Positions 24,734 through 32,108 of a stretch of 64,000 nt of DNA are shown one piece after another. The notes beneath the pieces were generated by a model that did not search any database, had not been told where the DNA came from, and saw only the letters and a program-made list of their open reading frames with translations. Each line of letters opens with the position of its first letter. Positions within the stretch are counted from its first letter, which is position 1. The DNA is from Nitrospirota bacterium. GTDB lineage: Bacteria > Nitrospirota > Thermodesulfovibrionia > Thermodesulfovibrionales > UBA6898. Location: the NCBI GenBank assembly GCA_021783515.1, contig JAJXTV010000015.1, forward strand, positions 1 to 64,000. Direction: 5' to 3'. The translations under genes were made by a program, and so were the position numbers.

Positions 24734-25411
24734 TCAAAGATACTTTACCCAGTGCTCTTCCGAAATGATTGCGAGCGGGAAGCCCTCCTTCTTTAGTTCA
24801 ACCGCCCGCTCTATCTTTCGTCCAAAAGAAGAGTGAATCCAGTCGGTACTTCCAACCAGGCCGATTACGAGATAATTCGTCCGTTGGCGCGGATGATCGT
24901 TACAGATTCCGCCTCGGCCTGTTATTTCCGCGACACATCGATTGCGACTGCCGAAGGTGAATTTGCCCGTGAGACAGAATTCGCGGTCCTCAAATTCGAT
25001 AGGCGGCGCTGGATTGCATAAGGGCAGGGAGGTGCTCAAATCCGCGCAACGCTGTACAGGATTCATACCCGTGAATTCTGCGAAGATACTGAAGATCTGC
25101 GATACCTCTTCCTGATCGTCGACGTGCTCTGTAAGGATGTGCTTTATCCGAGAATAGAGAACATCAACCGGCCATTCCTTTGCAATATGCTTATGTGACT
25201 CGATCCAGCCGACAAAGAACTGCGCCTCGTCCACGGTGACAACGCCATCAGACACGATCCCCTTTGCTATCCCGATCAACTCGTCAATCTCCCGATCATT
25301 CAGCCTTTTGGCATTGAACGTCCGATTCACCGGTTGTCCCTGCTCATTTACTTCGTCCCGGCCGCCCTTCATTGTCCCCTCAATTATCTTTTCAATCTCA
25401 GACTTCCCCAT
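24734..25411 (-). CDS. BRCT domain protein
   Basis: 225 aa from ATG 25411, preceded by AAGGAAGG; a frame from 25435 would put this RBS inside the gene. The N-terminal half (about 30-125) is helical with an EF-hand-like DGVVTVDEAQFF segment. The C-terminal BRCT domain (about 140-225) has REFCLTGKFTFGSRNRCVAEITGRGG and NYLVIGLVGSTDW in outline, as at the end of bacterial DNA ligases. Stand-alone BRCT proteins of this form are often next to exonuclease or mobile-element genes. A DNA-end or protein-binding role is likely, target unknown. Confidence 0.8.
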   Translation of the reverse strand: MGKSEIEKIIEGTMKGGRDEVNEQGQPVNRTFNAKRLNDREIDELIGIAKGIVSDGVVTVDEAQFFVGWIESHKHIAKEWPVDVLYSRIKHILTEHVDDQEEVSQIFSIFAEFTGMNPVQRCADLSTSLPLCNPAPPIEFEDREFCLTGKFTFGSRNRCVAEITGRGGICNDHPRQRTNYLVIGLVGSTDWIHSSFGRKIERAVELKKEGFPLAIISEEHWVKYL

Positions 25412-25476
25412 GACTGGACCTTCCTTTTGCGACACTCAATTAGAATGCGCCATGAACCTTCGAAATCTATAGACAG

Positions 25477-26085
25477 TCACTCAGCTTTTCTACGCATGAA
25501 TTCCACGATCTTCCAGTAACCTTCCCCGGTCTTCGCCATGCGAAAATTAACGGAAGGATCACCCTTCGGGGTGACTATGGCAGTATTGCCGTCCGTTTTG
25601 ATATCGAGATCCCAAATGCTCCCTTTTTTCAGGTTGTCCAGGTTGCTCTTATCCGCAGATGTTAAAGAAGTCTTCATCGTCGACTTCAAAGTCTCTTTCA
25701 TGGCCGGCGCCATTGCCATAACCATAACCTTGCCGAGATTTCTTCCGGCCGCTTCCCACTCAGTCCGGGGCGCCGGCTCTTCCTTTGCGAGTACTTCTTT
25801 CATCATGTTATCGACGATGCTGTCTATGTCCAGATATTTGAGCGCCGTCTCCCCATCCCTATTGAGAATCGCTTGCCTGAACTGATAGAGGGAATACCGC
25901 GGCGTGCCTTTCATGAAGAGAAAGGTCCCTCCTGCGAGAAGCACCAAAATAGAAAGAACTATGAGTAGGAAAGGCTTTCTTGATCTGGGGACTTCCTCTG
26001 GAAGATTTTCGGATTCACTCTTCTCCCCGCTTTTCCACCGCTGATAATCCTCTGAAGTCTTGACCCACTCCGGCAGTTTTGCCAT
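25477..26085 (-). CDS. DUF2939-like membrane-anchored protein
   Basis: 202 aa. A cytoplasmic N-terminus (KTSEDYQRWKSG) is followed by one membrane helix at about 38-58. An extracytoplasmic domain then opens with the DUF2939-like segment YSLYQFRQAILNRDGETALKYLDIDSIV. The end is a small beta domain (NTAIVTPKGDPSVNFRMAKTGEGYWKIVEF). The family is found in inner-membrane proteins of unknown function. It is the last clear gene before the right end of the element. Confidence 0.65.
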   Translation of the reverse strand: MAKLPEWVKTSEDYQRWKSGEKSESENLPEEVPRSRKPFLLIVLSILVLLAGGTFLFMKGTPRYSLYQFRQAILNRDGETALKYLDIDSIVDNMMKEVLAKEEPAPRTEWEAAGRNLGKVMVMAMAPAMKETLKSTMKTSLTSADKSNLDNLKKGSIWDLDIKTDGNTAIVTPKGDPSVNFRMAKTGEGYWKIVEFMRRKAE

Positions 26086-26627
26086 GATCCCCTCCTATTG
26101 GCGTTTTGTTTGATCCTTGCCGAAAGCATAAACCACCCTACACGGAAAATCAAGAGGCGAACTGCAGCGCCCTGGGAGATGCCGGTCCTCGATATCCATG
26201 ACCTGGACCCCGGCCGAGGACTCCGCCGGCGCAGCGCTCAGCGTCCATAAGGTCGATTATCGCGCTTCAGACGTCCACAGGCCTGCCGATCACCGGCAGC
26301 CGCCGCGGTCGACAACGGACAATCAAGGCACCGGGGCGCATAAAATACCCCTTCCGGCGCACTGAGAGCCCGCAGGAGAGGCAATCGGCAGCTTGGGTAA
26401 GGGTACGTGCGGGACCGGGTAGCGCAGCGCAGCTCACGCCGGGGATCATCGTCGCACCCTCGGAGCGTCCTCGATGATCGGGACCACCCGGCCGCCCTCC
26501 GGAGGGTGATGCGTTGCTCAGTATCCGGAAGCCTATTCGGTGGCGCTTCAGGAGCCGCAGGGATAGTAGATTGCTACAGGCCTATTGGTCGCAAACTGGT
26601 CGCAAAATGCGATCAGTTTCCCACCTT
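26086..26627. other. Gene-free GC-rich right arm of the element
   Basis: No supported gene in about 540 bp; short open frames lack RBS and family features. It contains an 8-bp inverted repeat GATCATCG / CGATGATC (26444-26451, 26472-26479), a 12-bp palindrome CCCTCCGGAGGG (26495-26506) and the right arm-type sites. It may hold attP-arm and regulatory functions or be a decayed gene. Confidence 0.45.
26585..26616. promoter_or_regulatory. Putative arm-type integrase sites, right arm
   Basis: TTGGTCGCA (26585-26593) and CTGGTCGCA (26596-26604) are spaced by 11 bp, followed by TGCGATCAG (26608-26616), the reverse complement of the left-arm CTGATCGCA. They sit about 75 bp from the att core. Confidence 0.5.
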
Positions 26628-26657
26628 TTGACACCTATTGATACTCTGTGATACCAT
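26628..26657 (+). promoter_or_regulatory. Element-borne promoter for tRNA-Leu
   Basis: TTGACA at 26628-26633, 18-bp spacer, TACCAT at 26652-26657. Transcription would begin about 27 bp before the tRNA. It lies inside the element, so the host tRNA is now driven by phage DNA. Confidence 0.6.
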
Positions 26658-26689
26658 GTAACTCTCCGATTTATCGAAAACCCCTTATA

Positions 26690-26730
26690 TGCCCGAGTGG
26701 CGGAATTGGTAGACGCAAGGGACTTAAAAT
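26690..26730 (+). repeat. attR: right copy of the 41-bp att repeat
   Basis: Identical to 10974-11014. Here it forms the 5' half of the intact tRNA-Leu gene; the sequence to its left is element DNA and to its right the chromosomal 3' half. Confidence 0.93.
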
Positions 26731-26777
26731 CCCTCGCGGGAAACCGCGTGCCGGTTCGAGTCCGGCCTCGGGCACCA
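26691..26777 (+). tRNA. tRNA-Leu (anticodon UAA)
   Basis: 87 bases, including an encoded CCA. The acceptor stem GCCCGAG pairs with CTCGGGC, the D arm contains GGAATTGGTAGAC, the anticodon loop is CTTAAAA (anticodon TAA, reads UUA codons), a long variable arm CTCGCGGGAAACCGCGTG follows, and the T arm has GGTTCGAGTCC. The gene is intact because the element restored its 5' half on integration. Confidence 0.97.
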
Positions 26778-26849
26778 TTTGAAAACGAGGGCCTGCGGTC
26801 TTACAAGGGAAGGGTAGACACCCCGGGATCACGATCCCGCTCAGCAATA

Positions 26850-26885
26850 AAAAAAGGGGAACGAGCATGACTCGTTCCCCTTTTC
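26850..26885. terminator. Bidirectional terminator between tRNA-Leu and the IPTL-CTERM gene
   Basis: A 14-bp perfect stem (26852-26865 with 26871-26884) with a 5-nt loop, flanked by A and T runs, so it can stop transcription from both sides. Confidence 0.88.
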
Positions 26886-26901
26886 CGTTCGGTCAAATCC
26901 T

Positions 26902-27753
26902 TCAGGCCCTGCGCGTCTTCCTTCTCAGCATGAAGACGGAGGCTGACCCGGCCAGGAGGACGAAGGTCATCATGCCCCAGTCTGTCATAGCGGGGACGGG
27001 AGCGGCGACAACGGCCTGGCAGCCTCCGACCGCATAATCCGATGCGTTCTGCCATACCTGATAGAAGTCGCCGCCGAAATCGACGCCGTATGTGCCAAGC
27101 AAGCCATAGTGCGGAATAATTCCAATATGGATGACGCAGGCGTTTCCGGTTATCCTGTAGGCGATGGCCGGGTCTGGATTACCCAACTCATTCAGGTTAG
27201 TCCAGTTAGCAAGCACCACACTGCCGGGTTTCGCCTGATTGCCGCCGCTGTAGCCCGTGGGACCCGAAAACAAAGAAGTCACGCCGGTAGTCAGCGGATG
27301 GGCGACGATGCTCGCCGCGTTGATGGCGTTTGCGGTATATGAGCAGCCCACAGTATCGGTCGTGTTAGGGTCGATCGACTCAAGCGCGCCCCAGCCGTGT
27401 CCCCCGGCGTCGCTCCTGTCCTGATCGTAGAACGTTCCAAGGATAACCGCATGCCCGCTGTTGGCGTATTGCGCGACGACATTCCCGACGTTCGTTGCGT
27501 TCGAGAACGTGCCATCCTCGAACAGAAGCACCGCGTCGTATGCCTGCAGTTCGGCAAGCGTCGGAGTAGTCGTTGAGACATCGATGCCGGTAAAGGTATG
27601 GCCGGTCAGTTGCGCATTAAAGTCAGTTGCCAACTCGGGAGCATACTGATTGGAAAGAACGGCGATATTCGCCGCCTCTGAAAAGGTTGCGGCGCACAGG
27701 CCCATGACAGCCATGAGCGCTAAAGTAATACTCCATCTGCTGATTCCCTTCAA
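26902..27753 (-). CDS. Secreted protein with IPTL-CTERM sorting signal
   Basis: 283 aa from TTG 27753 after GGAGGG. A longer frame from 27816 would start upstream of the predicted transcription start. A 25-residue signal peptide (ISRWSITLALMAVMGLCAATFSEA in outline) precedes a domain of about 220 residues with a Rossmann-like start (NIAVLSNQYAPELATDF), low in charge and rich in Asn, Thr and Gly. The C-terminus has PAMTDWGMMTFVLL, a hydrophobic helix and RRKTRR: the IPTL-CTERM form, thought to be processed by an archaeosortase/exosortase-like enzyme. It is probably displayed on or released from the cell surface. Function unknown; no exosortase in the window. Confidence 0.78.
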   Translation of the reverse strand: MKGISRWSITLALMAVMGLCAATFSEAANIAVLSNQYAPELATDFNAQLTGHTFTGIDVSTTTPTLAELQAYDAVLLFEDGTFSNATNVGNVVAQYANSGHAVILGTFYDQDRSDAGGHGWGALESIDPNTTDTVGCSYTANAINAASIVAHPLTTGVTSLFSGPTGYSGGNQAKPGSVVLANWTNLNELGNPDPAIAYRITGNACVIHIGIIPHYGLLGTYGVDFGGDFYQVWQNASDYAVGGCQAVVAAPVPAMTDWGMMTFVLLAGSASVFMLRRKTRRA

Positions 27754-27798
27754 AATCCCTCCTACGCCGCGTGTATCGCGGACAAATATATTTTCATC

Positions 27799-27827
27799 AA
27801 TATACAGGAATAGCAAAGCAATGTCAA
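27799..27827 (-). promoter_or_regulatory. Promoter of the IPTL-CTERM gene
   Basis: Minus strand TTGACA (27827-27822), 17-bp spacer, TATATT (27804-27799). It supports the downstream TTG start at 27753. Confidence 0.75.
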
Positions 27828-27972
27828 TTCAAAGAGTTAGCAATAGTAAGACGTTAGCAGGCAAGAAGGGCAGAGGAAAAGCCCACCTCATAAAAACGGA
27901 GGGCGGTTTTTGCCCGCGCTCGCTGCGCTTTTGTAACTCCGGCAAATAACGCGGGATAAGAATATCCGATAA

Positions 27973-29151
27973 TTACGTCCGGTACTCCGCGTTGATGCGG
28001 ATATACTCCTCCGTAAGGTCGCAAGTGAGGACCTTCGCCGCTGACTTGCCCTCGTGAAGATCGACGGTGATCGTAATCTCCTTCGATCTCAGAGCGGCGG
28101 TGGCCTCTTTATCCTTGTTATTGGCCAGTCCCTTTTTTACGACCTTGACCCTGTTAAAAAAGATGTCAGCCTTTTCCTCGCGAAAAGGGATACCCGAATA
28201 TCCTACGGCACAGATGATCCGTCCCCAGTTGGCGTCGTTGCCGTAGATGGCGGTCTTCACGAGGCTCGAGTTGGCGATAGCGAAAGCGGCCTTGCGGGCA
28301 TGGGCATCGCTCTTTGCGCCTCTAACCACCACCTCGATAAGCTTCGTCGCTCCTTCTCCGTCTTTTACCACGAGCTTCGAGAGTGCATAGGAGACTTCAT
28401 CCAGCGCCTTGCTGAAGGCGCCGAAGTGCTTCGAATTCCGCGCGATAGGAGCATTGCCGAGCATGCCGTTTGCCATCAGGAGCGCGGTGTCGTTTGTCGA
28501 CATGTCCCCGTCGATAGTGATCCGGTTGAAAGACTTCTCTACGGAATCCTTTAGAGCGTAGCTCAGCGCCTTTCTTTCGACGGCGATGTCGGTGAGAATG
28601 AAGCAGAGCATCGTCGCCATATTCGGCGCAATCATACCGGCGCCTTTGCATATGCCGGCGATCGTTCCCGTCTTCCCGGCGATCCTTACGCTCGCCGATA
28701 CGATCTTCGGGAAGGTGTCGGTCGTCATGATCGCCTTCGCGACATCGGCAAAAGAAGCCCGGCCGATGCCATCGGCAAGCGGTCCGAGCGCCGGAGCGAT
28801 CCGTTCCATCGGCAGTGGGGTGCCGATGACGCCGGTCGAGCAGCTGTAAGCGAGCGATGGACTGATGCGGATCCGTTCTGAAAGATTCGAGATGATTTTC
28901 TCCGCGTCACGAAGTCCCTGTTTCCCCGTGCAGGCATTGGCGTTGCCGCTGTTGACGATGATCGCCCGGCCTTTGCCGGTCTTAATCTTCCGCATGCAGA
29001 GCCTCACCGGCGCCGCCTTTACGGCATTTTTCGTGAACGCACCGGCAACATTCGCCTCGACCTCCGAAACGATGAGGGCGAGGTCCCTGCGGCCCGGTTT
29101 TTTGATCGCCGCCTCGGCGGTCGAAAAGAGAAAGCCTTTTGGTATATTCAT
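27973..29151 (-). CDS. argJ: Bifunctional ornithine acetyltransferase / N-acetylglutamate synthase
   Basis: 392 aa. ArgJ moves the acetyl group from N-acetylornithine to glutamate, recycling it in arginine synthesis; bifunctional forms can also use acetyl-CoA. Visible motifs: TKNAVKAAPV near the start, NSGNANACTG, the oxyanion CSTGVIG, the GAGMIAPNMATM segment and the autocleavage site DGDMSTNDT, where the Thr becomes the nucleophile of the beta subunit. It follows argC by 11 bp, forming one operon with it. Whether it is mono- or bifunctional cannot be told here. Confidence 0.95.
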   Translation of the reverse strand: MNIPKGFLFSTAEAAIKKPGRRDLALIVSEVEANVAGAFTKNAVKAAPVRLCMRKIKTGKGRAIIVNSGNANACTGKQGLRDAEKIISNLSERIRISPSLAYSCSTGVIGTPLPMERIAPALGPLADGIGRASFADVAKAIMTTDTFPKIVSASVRIAGKTGTIAGICKGAGMIAPNMATMLCFILTDIAVERKALSYALKDSVEKSFNRITIDGDMSTNDTALLMANGMLGNAPIARNSKHFGAFSKALDEVSYALSKLVVKDGEGATKLIEVVVRGAKSDAHARKAAFAIANSSLVKTAIYGNDANWGRIICAVGYSGIPFREEKADIFFNRVKVVKKGLANNKDKEATAALRSKEITITVDLHEGKSAAKVLTCDLTEEYIRINAEYRT

Positions 29152-29162
29152 CGGTTCACCCC

Positions 29163-30203
29163 TTATGGATAGAGACTGATCTTCTCGAGACCTTCCTCTT
29201 CCGGAAATCCCATCATGATATTCATATTCTGGACAGCCTGTCCGGACGCGCCCTTGACAAGGTTGTCGATCGCCGACACGATGATCAGCGTATTGGTCCT
29301 CGTGTTCACCTTCAGCCCGATTTCGCAGACGTTCGTCCCTCTGACGTTTTTGAGGTTCGGAAATACTTCTTCATCATGAATCCTTACAAACGGCTCGCCG
29401 GAATATCTTCTGCGATAGAGATTCAGCATCTCTTTCGTACCGATCTTCTTCGTCATCCTGGCGTAGATCGTAGTGAGTATGCCCCTGTCGACCGGCAGGA
29501 GATGAGGGGTGAAATTGACGGTGATCTCCCTGCCGGCCAGAGAGGACAGTTCCTGTTCGATCTCCGGGGTATGGCGATGAGTGCCTATGCCGTATGCCTT
29601 GAATCCTTCGTTGACCTCGCAGAACGAGACTGCAACGTCCGCCTTTCTTCCTGCCCCGCTCGCTCCGGACTTCGAATCTATCACGATCGATGCGGTCTCC
29701 ACGGCCTTTGCCTTGAGCGCCGGCAGAAGGCCGAGTATTGCGCTCGTCGGATAGCAGCCCGGGTTTGCGACGAGGGCGGCCTTCGCGATCTTCTTCCGGT
29801 ATATCTCGGGCAGTCCATAGACCGCTTTTCTGAGACTGGGGACGAAGTCATGTGAAAGCCCATACCAGGTCTCGTAGGTTTTCGGGTCGCGCAGCCGGTA
29901 ATCGGCGGAGAGGTCGATCACCTTTTTGCCGTTTCTGAAAAAGAAATTTACCGCCTCCTGGGAGGCCCCATGGGGAAGGGCGAGAAAGAAAATGTCGGCC
30001 TCCCCGAGCAGTTTTTTCCGGTTGAGCGGTTCGTATGCGATGTCTTTACACGAGCGAAGGTGGGGAAAAATGCCGGAGAGTTTCTTCCCCGCCGATTTTT
30101 CCGACGTGATCGCCGTCAGCTCTACTTTTGGATGCCGCGAAAGAATACGGATGAGTTCGATTCCCGTATATCCGCTGCCGCCGCAAATTGCCACTTTCTT
30201 CAT
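29163..30203 (-). CDS. argC: N-acetyl-gamma-glutamyl-phosphate reductase
   Basis: 346 aa. ArgC reduces N-acetylglutamyl phosphate with NADPH, directly after the ArgB step. N-terminal Rossmann motif GGSGYTGIELIRIL (about 8-21), LALPHGASQE, the catalytic Cys in VANPGCYPTSAILGL (near 150), SGASGAGR and the HRHTPEIEQE segment are all present. It lies after rpsI with a terminator between them (30254-30282), so argC-argJ needs its own promoter or read-through. Confidence 0.96.
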   Translation of the reverse strand: MKKVAICGGSGYTGIELIRILSRHPKVELTAITSEKSAGKKLSGIFPHLRSCKDIAYEPLNRKKLLGEADIFFLALPHGASQEAVNFFFRNGKKVIDLSADYRLRDPKTYETWYGLSHDFVPSLRKAVYGLPEIYRKKIAKAALVANPGCYPTSAILGLLPALKAKAVETASIVIDSKSGASGAGRKADVAVSFCEVNEGFKAYGIGTHRHTPEIEQELSSLAGREITVNFTPHLLPVDRGILTTIYARMTKKIGTKEMLNLYRRRYSGEPFVRIHDEEVFPNLKNVRGTNVCEIGLKVNTRTNTLIIVSAIDNLVKGASGQAVQNMNIMMGFPEEEGLEKISLYP

Positions 30204-30253
30204 CGGTCTATCCTTTTCGCGTAGGGGCGGGGTCTTCCCCGCCCTATTTCATA

Positions 30254-30282
30254 AATAAAAAGGCCCGTTCAGGAACGGGCCT
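30254..30282 (-). terminator. Intrinsic terminator after rpsI
   Basis: On the minus strand a 9-bp stem AGGCCCGTT / AACGGGCCT with a 4-nt loop is followed by TTTTTATTT. Confidence 0.88.
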
Positions 30283-30321
30283 CGCATAAACGACTTCAGA
30301 GCTTCCGCTCCTGACCGTATA

Positions 30322-30714
30322 TTACCTCTTGGAGAACTGGAAGCGTTTTCTCGCCCCCTTGAGGCCGTATTTCTTTCTCTCTTTCTCTCTCGGGTCCCTC
30401 GTGAGATACCCTTCCTTCTTGAGCCTTCCCCTCAGGTCGGCGTCTACTTTCGTAAGCGCCCTGGAGATGCCGTGCCTGATCGCTCCGGCCTGGCCGGTCG
30501 GGCCTCCGCCTTCGACCTTGATGGCGATATCATGCCTGCCGCTGGCTCCGACCAGCTCGATCGGCTGGCGGATGATCATCCTGAGCACCTCGCGCGGGAA
30601 ATACGTCTCGACCGGCTTTTTGTTCACGGTGATCTTTCCGGTGCCCGGCGTGAGGCTCACCTGTGCGATAGAGGTCTTTCTTCTTCCTGTAGCATTATAT
30701 TTAATCTCGGCCAT
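30322..30714 (-). CDS. rpsI: 30S ribosomal protein S9
   Basis: 130 aa, normal length. The start [23 protein letters not shown], central [14 protein letters not shown] and the basic end [16 protein letters not shown] are diagnostic. The C-terminal Lys-Arg tail reaches the P-site tRNA. It follows rplM by 10 bp, the standard L13-S9 operon. Confidence 0.98.
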   Translation of the reverse strand: MAEIKYNATGRRKTSIAQVSLTPGTGKITVNKKPVETYFPREVLRMIIRQPIELVGASGRHDIAIKVEGGGPTGQAGAIRHGISRALTKVDADLRGRLKKEGYLTRDPREKERKKYGLKGARKRFQFSKR

Positions 30715-30724
30715 GTAAGCTCCT

Positions 30725-31156
30725 TTATTGCAATATTTCCGGGGACTGGGCCCTGTGAGGATGCTCCGTTCCCTTGTAGACTTTGAGTTTCCTGATCATC
30801 GTCCTCCCGAGCCGGTTCTTCGGGAGCATTCCCCAGACCGCCTTTTCAAGGATCTTCTCCGGAGTCTCTTCCATCATCTCCTTCGCGGTCTTCGCCTTTA
30901 TCCCGCCGATATACCCCGAATGATGGTAGTAGACCTTGTCGGTCAGCTTCTTGCCGGTCAGCCGGACCTTGTCGGCATTGATGACGATCACGAAATCGCC
31001 GGTGTCCACGTTAGGAGTGAAAACCGGTTTATTCTTCCCCCTGAGGCAGGTAGCGATTCTGACCGCAAGCCGCCCGAGCACCGCGTCTTTGGCGTCGACT
31101 ACGTACCATTTCCGGTCGATATCACCCTTCTTCGCAAATTGAGTCTTCATGAGCAA
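30725..31156 (-). CDS. rplM: 50S ribosomal protein L13
   Basis: 143 aa. Typical segments: [45 protein letters not shown] in outline, and [20 protein letters not shown]. Early-assembling large-subunit protein. It is the first gene of the operon, behind a promoter at about 31194-31223. Confidence 0.98.
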   Translation of the reverse strand: MLMKTQFAKKGDIDRKWYVVDAKDAVLGRLAVRIATCLRGKNKPVFTPNVDTGDFVIVINADKVRLTGKKLTDKVYYHHSGYIGGIKAKTAKEMMEETPEKILEKAVWGMLPKNRLGRTMIRKLKVYKGTEHPHRAQSPEILQ

Positions 31157-31193
31157 ACCTCTTTACTTTCTTTCGAGAATTTAAGAACTATAT

Positions 31194-31223
31194 AACATAA
31201 TAGAATCAAAGAGAAAATGTCAA
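31194..31223 (-). promoter_or_regulatory. Promoter of rplM-rpsI
   Basis: Minus strand -35 TTGACA (31223-31218) with two possible -10 boxes: TATTAT (31202-31197, 15-bp spacer) and TATGTT (31199-31194, 18-bp spacer). The leader before rplM is about 35 nt and AT-rich. Confidence 0.6.
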
Positions 31224-31276
31224 CCGTATTTGACGGAAACGGCGCTGCAGGCCCTTTGCCGGCCCGCTATGCGTTG

Positions 31277-31311
31277 AAATCCGGTATACTGTAGTACATT
31301 ATACCGGATTT
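31277..31311. promoter_or_regulatory. 35-bp near-perfect dyad in the rplM / PP2C divergent region
   Basis: Arms AAATCCGGTATA and TATACCGGATTT (12 bp each, perfect) enclose TGTAGTACA, itself a palindrome around one G, so 16 of 17 base pairs match. A possible promoter for the phosphatase gene (TTGAAA 31274-31279, CATTAT 31297-31302) is covered by it. Neither side has a T run, so an operator is more likely than a terminator. Confidence 0.6.
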
Positions 31312-31338
31312 ATTTCGCAAGCCGGGGAGGAGGTCTTT

Positions 31339-32106
31339 TTGCGGACGGAAGCGCGGTACATCTCGAATGTCGGAAAGGTGAGAAAGAACAACGAAGACAG
31401 CCTGCTCCTGAATGATAGCGTCCTTTCTCAGGCCGACATGCAGCAAGCCTGCCGCCTGGTCTCCGACGATCCCGCCCAGATATATGCCGTCGCCGACGGG
31501 ATGGGAGGTCATCGGAAAGGTGAAGTCGCCAGCAGGACGGTCCTCGAGGTGCTCAGGGACAAGCGCATGTCGATGCACAGCACACAAGACCTTACGGAGG
31601 TCATTCAGTCGGCCAAGACCGCCCTGAACTGGCTTGCGGAAAAAGACAAAGACAGCTTCGGGATGGGGACGACCGTGACCGGGATCCTGATAGCCGGAGA
31701 AAGATCTTTTCTCTTTCACTGCGGGGACAGCAGGCTGTATCGCCTCGCCGGCCGTTGCCTCGAAAAACTTACAGTGGACCACTCCATGGTGCAGAGGCTC
31801 TTTGACGAGGGAGTGATTACAGAAGATCAGATGAGGAGCCATCCGCAGAAGAACATCCTGAGCGCCGCGCTGATGGGAGACATGCAGAGCGGCCTGCCGC
31901 CGCTGGAGGTCAGAGAGATATCGCCGGACTGTCAGGGCACCTTTCTGCTCTGCTCGGACGGCCTCTGGGAAGGCGTAGGGCGAAGTGACATGGAGGAATG
32001 CCTCCTGTCGGACGGGCACGATGCCTCCTGCCTCTTCGAAAAGGCGATATCGGCAGGAGCACGGGACAACGTGAGCTTTATCGTGCTAAAGATATCGAAG
32101 GGTTGA
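31339..32106 (+). CDS. PP2C family serine/threonine phosphatase
   Basis: 255 aa from TTG 31339 with GGAGGAGG 5 nt upstream. PPM/PP2C phosphatases use two metal ions to dephosphorylate Ser/Thr. Motifs in order: NVGKVRKNNEDS (first metal Asp), YAVADGMGGHRKGEVASRT (metal DGMGG), GTTVTGILI, FHCGDSRLYRL, SMVQRLFDEGVIT, LLCSDGLWE and RDNVSFIVLKI. All key Asp residues are there. No Ser/Thr kinase lies next to it. Bacterial members without a kinase partner often oppose anti-sigma or two-component style kinases; the partner is unknown here. The dyad upstream may regulate it. Confidence 0.92.
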   Translation: MRTEARYISNVGKVRKNNEDSLLLNDSVLSQADMQQACRLVSDDPAQIYAVADGMGGHRKGEVASRTVLEVLRDKRMSMHSTQDLTEVIQSAKTALNWLAEKDKDSFGMGTTVTGILIAGERSFLFHCGDSRLYRLAGRCLEKLTVDHSMVQRLFDEGVITEDQMRSHPQKNILSAALMGDMQSGLPPLEVREISPDCQGTFLLCSDGLWEGVGRSDMEECLLSDGHDASCLFEKAISAGARDNVSFIVLKISKG

Positions 32107-32108
32107 TT

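Larger units (their letters stand above)
10974..26730. mobile_element. Integrated phage-like element in tRNA-Leu(UAA), about 15.7 kb
   Basis: Bounded by 41-bp direct repeats, with a tyrosine recombinase beside the left end. Nearly all genes read leftward and many overlap by ATGA. It carries integrase, excisionase-like protein, Nu1-like small terminase, replication-like and PC4-like proteins, tape measure, gpZ-like, tail chaperone-like, S49 protease, a toxin-antitoxin pair, a C4-like RNA and cargo. No large terminase, portal, major capsid, tube, sheath, baseplate, holin or lysin gene could be recognised. It is therefore either a deleted prophage or a satellite that depends on a helper. Confidence 0.88.

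Noticed and set aside
26267-26449. Small minus-strand open frame in the right arm
   Set aside because: 60 codons, no RBS, no recognised domain, unusual composition; probably noncoding.
30725-31195. Plus-strand frame opposite rplM
   Set aside because: Shadow of the ribosomal protein gene.
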